From Variovorax sp. EL159 (lineage in GTDB: Bacteria > Pseudomonadota > Gammaproteobacteria > Burkholderiales > Burkholderiaceae_C), in contig NZ_FMUJ01000006.1 of assembly GCF_900100965.1 (NCBI RefSeq), forward strand, positions 62,001 through 126,000: DNA of 64,000 bases. The letters run 5' to 3'. The notes under the pieces are model-generated. The model was not told the origin of the DNA, searched no databases, and saw only the letters and a program-made list of their open reading frames with translations. Positions 34,347 through 43,056 of this stretch are shown one piece after another. The number at the start of each line of letters is the position of its first letter. The stretch's first letter is position 1. The translations under genes were made by a program, and so were the position numbers.

Positions 34347-35372
34347 TCACTGCTTGCTGCCGCTTCGGCGGCGCAAGATGTCGGCGTACACGGCCAGAAT
34401 GATGATCACGCCGGTGACCACCGTCTGCCACTCCTGCGCGACCGAAAGAATGCGCAGCCCGTTGGTCAGCACGCTCATGATGAAGGCGCCGATGATCGTG
34501 CCGACGATGGTGCCGGTGCCGCCGCTGAGCGAGGTACCGCCGATGACCACCGCCGCGATCGCATCGAGTTCGTAGCCCTGCCCCAACGCGGGCTGCGCCG
34601 AGTTCAGGCGCGAGGCAATCAGCAGGCCCGCAATGCCGCAGATGCCACCGCTCACCGTGTAGACAATCACCTTCCAGAAGTCGGTGTTGACGCCCGACAG
34701 GCGCACCGCTTCTTCGTTGCTGCCGAGCGCGAAGGTGTAGCGCCCGAGGATGGTCTTGTTGAGCACGATGCTCGCTGCAATCGCCACCAGAAACAGGATG
34801 AGCACCGCATTCGGAATCGGCAGCGACGGGATGAAGTAGCCGATCAGCGAGTCTTGCGAGATGGCCGAGAAGTTGGGCGTGTCGTTGAAGTAGATCGGCT
34901 TGGTGCCCGAGATCACCAGCGACAGGCCCTTGAGCAGCATCATCATGCCGAGCGTGGCAATGAAGGGCGGGATCTTCAGCTTGGCGATCAGCACGCCCGA
35001 GACGAAGCCGGCCAGCGCGCCGAAGAAGATGGCGGCCGCAATGCCGAGCGCCAGCGGCATGCCCATGTAGGTGAGCACCACGCCGGCCATGACGGCGCAG
35101 AAGGTCATCAGCGTGCCCACCGACAGGTCGATGCCCGCCGTGATGATGACGAAGGTGCAGGCAATGGCGAGCACACCGTTCACCGCGGTCGACTGAAGAA
35201 TGCTCACGAGGTTGTCGGCCTGCAGGAACTGCGGCGACGCGACGCTGAAGAACACCATCAGCACGATCAGGCTGGCAAAGGCCAGCATCTTCTGCCGCGT
35301 GGCCGGGCGAAAGAGCCGCGCCTTCAACGAAAAGCCCGGCGTGGCGGCGGTGGTGGCGGTGGGGGTCGTCAA
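34347..35372 (-). CDS. Sugar ABC transporter permease (RbsC-like)
   Basis: An inner-membrane permease of 341 residues with about nine to ten helices. ITAGIDLSVGTLMTFCAV and AVVIGGTSLSGGTGTIVGT are hallmarks of RbsC-type permeases. No ATG fits; a TTG at 35372 has an AGGAGA site at 6 bp and gives the proper N-terminus (TTPTATT), so it is the likely start. It is followed by the binding protein gene after 30 bp. Confidence 0.92.
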   Translation of the reverse strand: MTTPTATTAATPGFSLKARLFRPATRQKMLAFASLIVLMVFFSVASPQFLQADNLVSILQSTAVNGVLAIACTFVIITAGIDLSVGTLMTFCAVMAGVVLTYMGMPLALGIAAAIFFGALAGFVSGVLIAKLKIPPFIATLGMMMLLKGLSLVISGTKPIYFNDTPNFSAISQDSLIGYFIPSLPIPNAVLILFLVAIAASIVLNKTILGRYTFALGSNEEAVRLSGVNTDFWKVIVYTVSGGICGIAGLLIASRLNSAQPALGQGYELDAIAAVVIGGTSLSGGTGTIVGTIIGAFIMSVLTNGLRILSVAQEWQTVVTGVIIILAVYADILRRRSGSKQ

Positions 35373-35395
35373 GAAGTGTCTCCTGTCGTATTCAA

Positions 35396-36916
35396 TCAAT
35401 GGGCGATGGCGGGAGCGGCTTCGCGGCGGGTGGCGAGCTGCATGATCTTTTCTTGCGAGGCCTCGCGCCCCGACAGCTCGCCGGTGATGCGGCCTTCGCA
35501 CATCACCAGCACGCGGTGGCTCACGCGCAAGATCTCGGGCAACTCCGACGAGATGATCACGATGGCCTTGCCCTGCTCGGCCAGCGCATTGAGCAGGCGG
35601 TAGATCTCGGCCTTGGCGCCCACGTCGATGCCGCGCGTGGGCTCATCGAAAAAGAGCACGCTGCAGTCGCGCAGCAGCCACTTGGCAATCACGATCTTCT
35701 GCTGGTTGCCGCCCGAGAGCAGCCGCACCTGCTGGTGCACCGAAGGCGTCTTGATGCTGAGCTGCTTCACGTAGCGATGGCCGGCGGCCTCGATGGCGGC
35801 CTGATCGAGAAAGACGCCCATCGACACGAACTTCTTCATGCTCGGCAGCACGATGTTGGTTTCGACGTCCATGCCGGTGGCCAGGCCGAAATGCTTGCGG
35901 TCTTCCGAGAGGTAGCCGATGCCGTGCGACACCGCGTCTTGCGGCGACTTGATCGACACCTTCTGGCCGCGCACATGGACTTCGCCCGCGTCGATGGCAT
36001 CGGCGCCGAACACGGCCCGCGCCAGCTCGGTGCGGCCCGCGCCCATGAGCCCGGCAAAGCCCAGGATCTCGCCCTTGCGCAGCACGAAGCTCGCGTTGCG
36101 CACCATCGCGCCGCGCGTGATGCCGCGGGCCTCGAGCACGATTTCGTTGCCCGAGGTGTCGGGGAAATCGTTCTCGACCTCGGTGAGCTGGCGCCCGACC
36201 ATCATGGCGATGAGCGAGTCCATCGGCGTGTCGGCCATCGGCACGGTGGCGATGTACTGGCCGTCGCGCATCACGGTCACGCGGTCGGCGATGCGCTTCA
36301 ATTCATCCATCTTGTGCGAGATGTAGACCACGGCCACGCCCTGCGACTTGAGCTGTCCGATGATGCGGAACAGGTCGGCCACCTCTTCGTTGTTCAGCGC
36401 GGCGGTAGGCTCGTCCATGATGAGCACGCGCGAATCGAACGAGAGCGCCTTGGCGATCTCCACCATCTGCTGCTTGGCCACCGTGAGTTCGCCCACGGGC
36501 GTCTGCGGATCGAGCCGCAGGTTCATGCGCGCAAAGATGCGCTGCGTCTCGGCGCGCATGGCGTCTTCGTCGATGAACAAGCCCAGGCGCCCGCGCGGCT
36601 CGCGGCCGATGAAGATGTTCTGCGCCGCGCTCAGGTGGTTCATCAGGTTCAGCTCCTGATGGATGATCCCGATGCCCAGCGCCTGCGCGGCGCGTGGGCT
36701 CGCGATGTCCACGGGCTGGCCGCCAAACAGCACCTCGCCGGAGTCCTTGCGGTAGACGCCCGCGAGCACCTTCATCAGCGTGGACTTACCGGCGCCGTTC
36801 TCGCCCATGAGGGCGTGCACCTCGCCGGGCAGCAGATCGAACTGCGCCTTGTCGAGCGCGCGCACACCGGCAAAAGATTTGCACAGGTCGCGGATGGTGA
36901 CGATGGGTTGCTGCAT
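35396..36916 (-). CDS. Sugar ABC transporter ATP-binding protein (RbsA-like)
   Basis: A 506-residue double ATPase typical of CUT2 sugar importers. The first half has Walker A GENGAGKS (about residue 39), and Walker B LIMDEPTAAL. The second half has the degenerate first motif (GLMGAGRTE) usual in RbsA, the signature LSGGNQQK and FDEPTRGIDVG. It starts at ATG 36916, 7 bp after the lactonase gene, so the two are coupled. Confidence 0.94.
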   Translation of the reverse strand: MQQPIVTIRDLCKSFAGVRALDKAQFDLLPGEVHALMGENGAGKSTLMKVLAGVYRKDSGEVLFGGQPVDIASPRAAQALGIGIIHQELNLMNHLSAAQNIFIGREPRGRLGLFIDEDAMRAETQRIFARMNLRLDPQTPVGELTVAKQQMVEIAKALSFDSRVLIMDEPTAALNNEEVADLFRIIGQLKSQGVAVVYISHKMDELKRIADRVTVMRDGQYIATVPMADTPMDSLIAMMVGRQLTEVENDFPDTSGNEIVLEARGITRGAMVRNASFVLRKGEILGFAGLMGAGRTELARAVFGADAIDAGEVHVRGQKVSIKSPQDAVSHGIGYLSEDRKHFGLATGMDVETNIVLPSMKKFVSMGVFLDQAAIEAAGHRYVKQLSIKTPSVHQQVRLLSGGNQQKIVIAKWLLRDCSVLFFDEPTRGIDVGAKAEIYRLLNALAEQGKAIVIISSELPEILRVSHRVLVMCEGRITGELSGREASQEKIMQLATRREAAPAIAH

Positions 36917-36923
36917 GCGGTGC

Positions 36924-37799
36924 TCAAGCGGTCTGAAGGTCGTAGAAGCGCTGCGCGGTGCCGCGCCAGACTTGCGCCTGCTCGCCGGCCGACAGCTGCG
37001 TGATGAAGGCCTGGCTCACGGCGATCCAGCCCGCGTAGTCGCCGGCCAGCGTGAGCACGGGCCAGTCGCTGCCCCACATGAGGCGGGCCGGGCCGAAGCA
37101 TTCGACGAGGTGCTCCCACACCGGGCGCACCGCGCTCACGGCCGCATCGATACGACCGTGCGTGGATGGCGGCGCTTCGCCCCAGAGCCCCGAGAACTTG
37201 CAACACACCTGCGGCAGCGCGGCGAGTGCGGCGATGTCGTTGCGCCACTGCGCAAAGGCCTCGCTGTCGTGCGCACCCACGGGGGGCTTGGCGGCATGGT
37301 CGATCACCACCGGCAACTGCGGCCAGTCTTTCAGGAAGCGCAGCAATGGCACCAGGTGCCTCGGCTTCACGAGTGCATCGAAGCGCAGGCCGAGCTGAAC
37401 GAGTGCCTGCACCGCATCGCGATGCGGCATGCGTGCGATCCAGTCGTCGTCGGGCAGGTCTTGCAGCATCGGCCGCACGCCCTTGAACTTCGGGTGCCGT
37501 GCCATGCGCGCCAACGAAGCGGCGGCGTCGGGCTTGGCCAGGTCGACCCAGCCGACCACGCCGCCGATGGCTTCGTGCGTGGCCGCGAGTTCGAGCATGA
37601 AGCCGGTTTCTGCTTCCGAGTCGGCCGCCTGCACCAGCACCGTCTGCACGACGTCGTGCGCCTTCAGCAGCGGCATCAGGTCTTGCGGCATGAAGTCGCG
37701 CACCAGCGGCGCCAGCGCCGGCACGTCGGCGCGCAGCCACGTGTAGTCGCCGCGCGCGGGCCGCCAGAAGTGCTGGTGCGAGTCGATGCGTGTGGCCAT
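36924..37799 (-). CDS. Amidohydrolase family lactonase (L-fuconolactonase-like)
   Basis: A predicted cytoplasmic lactonase of 291 residues from the amidohydrolase_2 group. It opens with RIDSHQHFWRPARGDYTWL, which has the metal-binding HxH of the family and matches L-fuconolactonase and L-rhamnono-lactonase. Later it has the VVIDHAAKP, LWGSDWPV motifs. It opens the sugar lactone made by the dehydrogenase. A longer start (37835) is possible; 37799 gives the family length. It precedes the ABC ATPase gene by 7 bp. Confidence 0.88.
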   Translation of the reverse strand: MATRIDSHQHFWRPARGDYTWLRADVPALAPLVRDFMPQDLMPLLKAHDVVQTVLVQAADSEAETGFMLELAATHEAIGGVVGWVDLAKPDAAASLARMARHPKFKGVRPMLQDLPDDDWIARMPHRDAVQALVQLGLRFDALVKPRHLVPLLRFLKDWPQLPVVIDHAAKPPVGAHDSEAFAQWRNDIAALAALPQVCCKFSGLWGEAPPSTHGRIDAAVSAVRPVWEHLVECFGPARLMWGSDWPVLTLAGDYAGWIAVSQAFITQLSAGEQAQVWRGTAQRFYDLQTA

Positions 37800-37928
37800 G
37801 CGGTTCAGGTCATCGGCAGCGAAGCGTGGGTCCATGGCAAGGCATTCATTCAGATCGCGAGGGCGTCGTCAATCGATGCGAACAGCGTTGCGATGCGGTC
37901 GTGTTGAAGCTAGATGTCATGGGCCCGC

Positions 37929-40900
37929 CTATTGCGTCAGGTCGACGCGATCAATCTGAAAGTACGCACCCGACACCTTCTTGAGCACCAAGGTATGCGA
38001 ACCCGCCGGCAGGCCCGACACGCTGTAGATCGTTCTCTGGCCCTTGTAGACGGCAACGGCGGGGATCGTCATGGCCTGCGCCGCTGCGCCGTCGAGCGCG
38101 CTCGAGAATTGCACCGCCGCCGTATCGACGGGCGCGAGCACGCGGATGCCGGTCCCGTTGAAGGTGACGCTCATCGCGTCGCCGTTTGCCTGGGTGTAGT
38201 GAACGTCGAAGTTGAAGTCGCCCGACGCGGGGTTGCGCCCGGTCGAGCGGCCCCAGCTGCTCGTGTAGACGATGCCCGTCCAATCGTCGTTGTGCACAGC
38301 CAGCGACGGGAAGAGCAGGTCGAACTCGATCATCACGTTGTTCCGCCGGACCTTCACATGCAACTTGCCGTTCGCGGCCTCTGCGCCAAGGGCGGCGTTC
38401 AGGTCGTTGCTGTCCACGATGTCCTTCACCTGGCCGGCCACCGTGGCCTGCAGAAAGACATCGTTGGCGAGCACGCCGCTGTTCGCCGCGTCCGAGCCTG
38501 CCAGCACAGATTGCACCAGCACGCCCGCCACGCTCGGCAGGCCGGCCGCGGAGCGCTCGCCCTCGGTCTCCACCGACTTGACCTTGGCGCCCAGGAAATC
38601 CGACGGCGTTTCCAGCACCACCACCTGGATGTTCGCCGGGTCGAAGATCGGCTTCAGCGCCTTGGGCTTGAGCCGTGGGTCCTGCACGCCGAACTTGTCC
38701 ATCGCGAAGTTCTGGAAGCCGACCGCCAGGGCCGGCGAGCTGGCCGCGACGGTGAAGTCGCCGTTCTGGGCGTCGGCAAACATCGGATCGCCCGAGACCT
38801 TGGAGTTGGCGTCCCAGCCCAATGCCTGTGCGGCCTTCAGCGCGGCGGTGGTCGGCAGCAGGTTGTTGTCGACCCGCTCGCCGTTGTTGCCGGTGCCGAT
38901 GCCGATCGGCTGGTAGGCTCCCATCACGATGTTCTTCTCGAAGTGGTCCAGGCTGTTGGCAAACCACACGTGCGCATGGAAGGTGTTGTTCACCAGGATG
39001 TTGTTGCGGTTGATGCGCTTGAAGCCTTCGCGGTTCTTCAGCCCGCCCTGGAGCAGCACGTTGTTTTCGATCACGTAGTTGCTCGAGCCGTCGTCCAGGT
39101 CGATGTCCCAGCTTCCGGCGAAACCGCGAAAGCGGTTGTTGCGGATCGTGGTGGGGTCCATCGCGTCCAGGTAGGGCATCTCGGGGTGCGCGGTGAGGTC
39201 GGCGTTGGCGTTGCCCGAATTGCCCGGTGGCAGCTGGCCCCAGTACCGGTCGCGGCCCCATGAGTTGAAAGCGCCGTGGTCGCCGGTCTCCAGCACCGTG
39301 TCGAACACGTCGTTGAACTCGAGCACATGGCCGCCCCAGGTGCCGTCGCCGATGTTGATGCCCGCGCGCGGCGTGCCGTAGATGCTGTTGCTGCGCACCG
39401 TGATGTGGGAAGACATCGAGATCTCCACGCCGGTCGCCTGCTTCTCCCGGGTGCCGATGTCGTGGATCAGGTTGTTTTCTGCAATGGACTGGGCCGGATA
39501 CGCATTGGTCTTCGGGCCGGGCGTCTTGTCCATGTCCGCATAGGACGTCCTGTCGGCATATTGAAAACCGGGCGAGCGCACCGCATCGGGCGAACCGACG
39601 AAGAGAATCGCGCTCGCGCCGATGTCCGAGATCTCGTTGCCGCGCACCGCCACGCCGCGGTTGTAGCCGCTGACGAACACGGCGTTGCCGCCCATGGAAT
39701 ACATGTCGTTGCCTGCGATTTCCAGATCCTTGCCGCCTTCGATGTAGATGGCACCGCCGCGAAAGACCTTCCAGTCGCTGCGCAGCAAGGGCTCGGTGGT
39801 CTTCATGAAGGTGTTGCCGGTCTGCGTCAGCGTCAGGCCCTTGATGGCCACGTCATGGATCGGCATCGCCTCGGACCCTTTCAGCACGATCAGTTGCTCG
39901 ACCAGACCCTGGTCGGCGCCACCGCTCACCTCGACCTTCGCGCCCGTCGGATCGAAGCCTGCCTTGGGAATGAAGTAGAGCTTTTTCGCCGCGACGTCAT
40001 GGAACCACTCCTGCGGCGCATCGAGCTCCTCGAAGATGTTCTCGACGAAGCTGACGCTCCAGTTCGGACCCTGCTCCATGCGGTTGTTGCCGGTCCCCTC
40101 GCTCAGGTTGAGCGTGTTGTCGGCATTCTTGCCATTGATCCGGTAGTGAATGTCGCCCCATTCGGCGTTCAGCATGACGTGCGCATACCCGCCCTTGGGG
40201 TTGCGCCATTTCGCGACCCGCGCCTGCGCCGTCGCGGCGCCGCTGCCGTTGAAGAAGTGCTTTGTCGTGCTGGACAGGTCGCGCGGCTGGAAGTTGGGAA
40301 AGCGCGCCCGAATCTGGCGTTCGCCGTTGACATAGAGGTCGTCGAAATCGGTGCCGTCGGTGGTGGCGGTCCAGCGGCCGCTGCCATCCGGCCCCGTCCA
40401 TGCCAGCACGCCCAGATTTCTCGCCCCGCTGACGACCGCCTTCTTGCCGGGCACCGCGGTGATGGTGAAGGGCTTGCCCGGTGCCCCCGAAAGCTCGGGG
40501 CCCAGCACGATGGTCGACGCCAGGTGGTGCGTGCCTTCGTCCAGGAAGATCGTGCGCCCCGCGGGCGCCAGGCCGCCGGCACCGGCCTGTGCATCGCTGG
40601 TGGCCTTCGACACCGCCTGCTTCAGCGTGGCGAAGGGCTTGGCTTGCGTGCCGGGGTTTTGATCGTTGCCGGTGGGAGAGACATAAAGGTTCGTCATGTC
40701 CACCGGCGTGGCTGGATCGACCGGGGCCGCGGGGTCGCCGCCGCCACTGCCATCGCCACCACTGCCGCCACCTCCTCCAGCAACAGGCGGCGGAAAGAAG
40801 CCGCCACCGCCGCTTCCGCCGCCGCACCCCTGCAGCCCGAACATCAGAACCATCGCAGCCACTGCAGCGCCGATGAAGGAAGGCCAGCGCCATTCCTTCT

Positions 40901-40940
40901 TGCGCGTTGCAGGCGCGAGCACAGCACATCCAGTCATCAT
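37929..40940 (-). CDS. Right-handed beta-helix lipoprotein with PDZ and C-terminal beta domain (GH141-like)
   Basis: A protein of 1,003 residues. An N-terminal helix ends in the lipobox LQGC (Cys39), followed by a Gly/Pro-rich linker to about residue 80. Then comes a right-handed parallel beta-helix domain, starting LYVSPTGNDQNPGTQAKPF, with many short N-rich rungs (GNEISDIGAS, ENNLIHDIG, RNNRFRGF). The opening resembles glycoside hydrolase family 141 (alpha-L-fucosidases and xylanases) and related lyases. Around residues 790-890 it has a PDZ-like domain (GVLVQSVLAGSDAANSGVL) and ends in a beta-sandwich that may bind carbohydrate. It lies between the porin and the fucose-type importer genes. 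Surface sugar release is the likely role; the enzyme class is not proven. Confidence 0.78.
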   Translation of the reverse strand: MMTGCAVLAPATRKKEWRWPSFIGAAVAAMVLMFGLQGCGGGSGGGGFFPPPVAGGGGGSGGDGSGGGDPAAPVDPATPVDMTNLYVSPTGNDQNPGTQAKPFATLKQAVSKATSDAQAGAGGLAPAGRTIFLDEGTHHLASTIVLGPELSGAPGKPFTITAVPGKKAVVSGARNLGVLAWTGPDGSGRWTATTDGTDFDDLYVNGERQIRARFPNFQPRDLSSTTKHFFNGSGAATAQARVAKWRNPKGGYAHVMLNAEWGDIHYRINGKNADNTLNLSEGTGNNRMEQGPNWSVSFVENIFEELDAPQEWFHDVAAKKLYFIPKAGFDPTGAKVEVSGGADQGLVEQLIVLKGSEAMPIHDVAIKGLTLTQTGNTFMKTTEPLLRSDWKVFRGGAIYIEGGKDLEIAGNDMYSMGGNAVFVSGYNRGVAVRGNEISDIGASAILFVGSPDAVRSPGFQYADRTSYADMDKTPGPKTNAYPAQSIAENNLIHDIGTREKQATGVEISMSSHITVRSNSIYGTPRAGINIGDGTWGGHVLEFNDVFDTVLETGDHGAFNSWGRDRYWGQLPPGNSGNANADLTAHPEMPYLDAMDPTTIRNNRFRGFAGSWDIDLDDGSSNYVIENNVLLQGGLKNREGFKRINRNNILVNNTFHAHVWFANSLDHFEKNIVMGAYQPIGIGTGNNGERVDNNLLPTTAALKAAQALGWDANSKVSGDPMFADAQNGDFTVAASSPALAVGFQNFAMDKFGVQDPRLKPKALKPIFDPANIQVVVLETPSDFLGAKVKSVETEGERSAAGLPSVAGVLVQSVLAGSDAANSGVLANDVFLQATVAGQVKDIVDSNDLNAALGAEAANGKLHVKVRRNNVMIEFDLLFPSLAVHNDDWTGIVYTSSWGRSTGRNPASGDFNFDVHYTQANGDAMSVTFNGTGIRVLAPVDTAAVQFSSALDGAAAQAMTIPAVAVYKGQRTIYSVSGLPAGSHTLVLKKVSGAYFQIDRVDLTQ

Positions 40941-40986
40941 TTTTTTAGACTCCCCTGGTGATTGCGGTGACGCCTACCGGCCGGCG

Positions 40987-42051
40987 TCAGAACGAGTGGC
41001 TCATCCCGAAGTACGTTCCCGTTTGCCTGCCGCCTGCGGGCGGGTTGTTGTTGGTGGCTTCCACCGAGAAATTGGCGGTCGCGCTGTTGTAGACCTTGCC
41101 CACCGACGCATAGAGCAAGGTGCGCTTGGACAGTGCGTAGTTGGCCCCCAGCATGAACAGGTTGGCGCTGCCCGCATTGCGGTTCTGCGTGACGCGGAAC
41201 ATGGAGCCGATCAGGGTCAGCCAGGGCGTGACCTTGTAGTTGGCACCGACCCAGTAGTGCGTGGCCTTGCTCGGCGCGTTGAGCGGCGCGTCGGGTGCCG
41301 ACAGGCGCTGGTAGCCGGCGAACATCTTCAGGTCGTCGAAGGTGGCGGTGCCGCCGAGCGTGAACTCCTTGGACGTGTTGAACAGGTCGGAGTACTTGCC
41401 GTTCTTGTCGCGCGCCACGTCGTAGATGGCGCGCACCTCGTACGAAGACGCGGCATAGACCAGCGAGATGCCGTCCTTGCGCAGCTTGGTGAAGCCGTCG
41501 GTCTGCTCGCCAAGGCCCGTCTGCACGGTGGCGCTGAAGCCGCCCCAGGTCGGCGTCGTGTATTCGATGCCGTTGTCGTTGCCCTGCCAGTTGCGCCCGC
41601 GCACCAGCGTGGCGGTGCCGATGAACTGCTGGCCCGTGGGGTCGATGTACCAGACGTCGTTGGCGATCGCCAGGTTCTTGCCCAGCACCAGCTTGCCCCA
41701 GTAGTCCTGCAGGCCGACGTACGCGCGCCGGTTGAGCAGCAGGTCGGCGCCGTTGGGCTTGGCGGCGGGCAGGTCGAAGCCGCCTTCGAGCACGAACAGC
41801 GCGGCCATGCCGCCGCCCAGGTCTTCGGTGCCCTTGATGCCCAGCATGCTGGTGCCCCACTGGTTGCCGGCGTGGCGCCACAAGGTGCCGCCGCCCTTGC
41901 CCGCGTCGTTGGCGATGTTGTTCTGGTAATCGAGGCCTGCCACCACGCGACCGTAGAGCGTCACGCTGCTTTGGGCCTGGGCGCTCGTCGCGCCGATGCC
42001 AAGGCAGGTGCACGCGACACCCGCAGCCATGGCGATGGATCGGACATTCAT
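40987..42051 (-). CDS. Gram-negative outer-membrane porin
   Basis: A 354-residue trimeric porin of the Burkholderiales type. The signal peptide (MNVRSIAMAAGVAC start, cleavage after SAQA) is followed by SSVTLYGRVVAGLDYQNN, the classic mature start, and the protein ends in MSHSF with a C-terminal Phe for outer-membrane assembly. The ATG at 42051 has a GGAGACGAG site. It is the first gene of the deoxysugar locus and probably lets released sugar through the outer membrane. Confidence 0.94.
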   Translation of the reverse strand: MNVRSIAMAAGVACTCLGIGATSAQAQSSVTLYGRVVAGLDYQNNIANDAGKGGGTLWRHAGNQWGTSMLGIKGTEDLGGGMAALFVLEGGFDLPAAKPNGADLLLNRRAYVGLQDYWGKLVLGKNLAIANDVWYIDPTGQQFIGTATLVRGRNWQGNDNGIEYTTPTWGGFSATVQTGLGEQTDGFTKLRKDGISLVYAASSYEVRAIYDVARDKNGKYSDLFNTSKEFTLGGTATFDDLKMFAGYQRLSAPDAPLNAPSKATHYWVGANYKVTPWLTLIGSMFRVTQNRNAGSANLFMLGANYALSKRTLLYASVGKVYNSATANFSVEATNNNPPAGGRQTGTYFGMSHSF

Positions 42052-42123
42052 CTTCTCGTCTCCTTCATGGGTCCTGAAACAGGAATCGGCGACCAGAGGT
42101 GGGCCCTGGTGTGTGACAGCTTT

Positions 42124-42179
42124 TGGCCTTACCAATTTTGGTATGACCACTTTGCCACGATGAAGAATTGGCCTTACCA
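42124..42179. promoter_or_regulatory. Three TGG-N5-CCA operator candidates for the GntR regulator
   Basis: Three copies of TGG-N5-CCA are at 42124-42134 (TGGCCTTACCA), 42139-42149 (TGGTATGACCA) and 42169-42179 (TGGCCTTACCA). Their centres are 15 and 30 bp apart. The middle copy fits the FadR-type TNGTNNNACNA pattern. They lie between the divergent porin and GntR genes, within 130 bp of both starts. Confidence 0.7.
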
Positions 42180-42298
42180 GAACAAACCCTCTCCGGGTTT
42201 CCTCGCAAGAAAGAAGGCGTATAGCGCGCAAGTTCGCCGCGCCGGTGGTGTCAAACTGGCATGACCAGATCGCCAGCTTCGCTCTTTAGCCGACCCCC

Positions 42299-43009
42299 AT
42301 GCATCCCCCCGCCAAACCCGCCGACACCCGAAGGCTCTACCAACAGATCGCGGACCAGATCCGGGCCTTCATCCGCAATGGCAACCTGCCCTCGGGCGCG
42401 CGGCTGCCCCCGGAACGCGAACTGGCCTTGCAGCTGGGCGTGTCCCGCCCTTCACTGCGCGAAGCGCTGATCGCCCTGGAGATCGACGGGCGCATCGAGA
42501 TACGGATGGGTTCGGGCGTCTATGTGTGCGCAACGCAGGACGCGTCCGAGCACGCAACGCCGGCGGTCGGCGAGAGCCCTTCGGAAATGATGCAGGCCCG
42601 CGCGATGCTCGAAGGCGCGGTGGTCACGCTGGCCTCGGCCCGCGTCACTTCACACCACTTGGACCGCGTGAAGAGTTGCCTGGAAGACATGCGCCAGGAT
42701 GGCCTGCACGGCCGCACGCAGATCGAGAACGACCGGCGCTTTCACCTCACCATCGCGGAGATGACGGGCAACTCCGTGCTGGTCAGGCTGGTCGGCGAAC
42801 TCTTCGATGGGCGGCACAGCCCGATCTCGTCGCGCATGAGTGCACGCACGGAAGACTCGCAAGCCTGGAAGGCCGCGTTCGTCGAGCACGAGGCGATCTA
42901 TCGCGCGCTGGAGGCACGCGACCCGCAGGCCGCCGTGGCGGCGATGCTGCATCACCTGAGCGCATCGCATGCGCGCTGGACGGGGGAAGCGCCCGCGCCG
43001 TCCCCCTGA
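42299..43009 (+). CDS. GntR family regulator, FadR subfamily
   Basis: A 236-residue regulator with an N-terminal winged HTH (residues 12-80: IRAFIRNGNLPSGARLPPER, GVSRPSLREALIALE) and an all-helical FCD ligand-binding domain (FHLTIAEMTGNSVLV, with the metal-binding His pattern of FCD proteins). It is divergent from the deoxysugar locus and probably represses it until the sugar or an acid intermediate is present. ATG 42299 is the only sensible start. Confidence 0.92.
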   Translation: MHPPAKPADTRRLYQQIADQIRAFIRNGNLPSGARLPPERELALQLGVSRPSLREALIALEIDGRIEIRMGSGVYVCATQDASEHATPAVGESPSEMMQARAMLEGAVVTLASARVTSHHLDRVKSCLEDMRQDGLHGRTQIENDRRFHLTIAEMTGNSVLVRLVGELFDGRHSPISSRMSARTEDSQAWKAAFVEHEAIYRALEARDPQAAVAAMLHHLSASHARWTGEAPAPSP

Positions 43010-43056
43010 CGGGGCGCCGTTCCCCATCATTGCGCCCTTGCGTCATTGCAGCGCGG

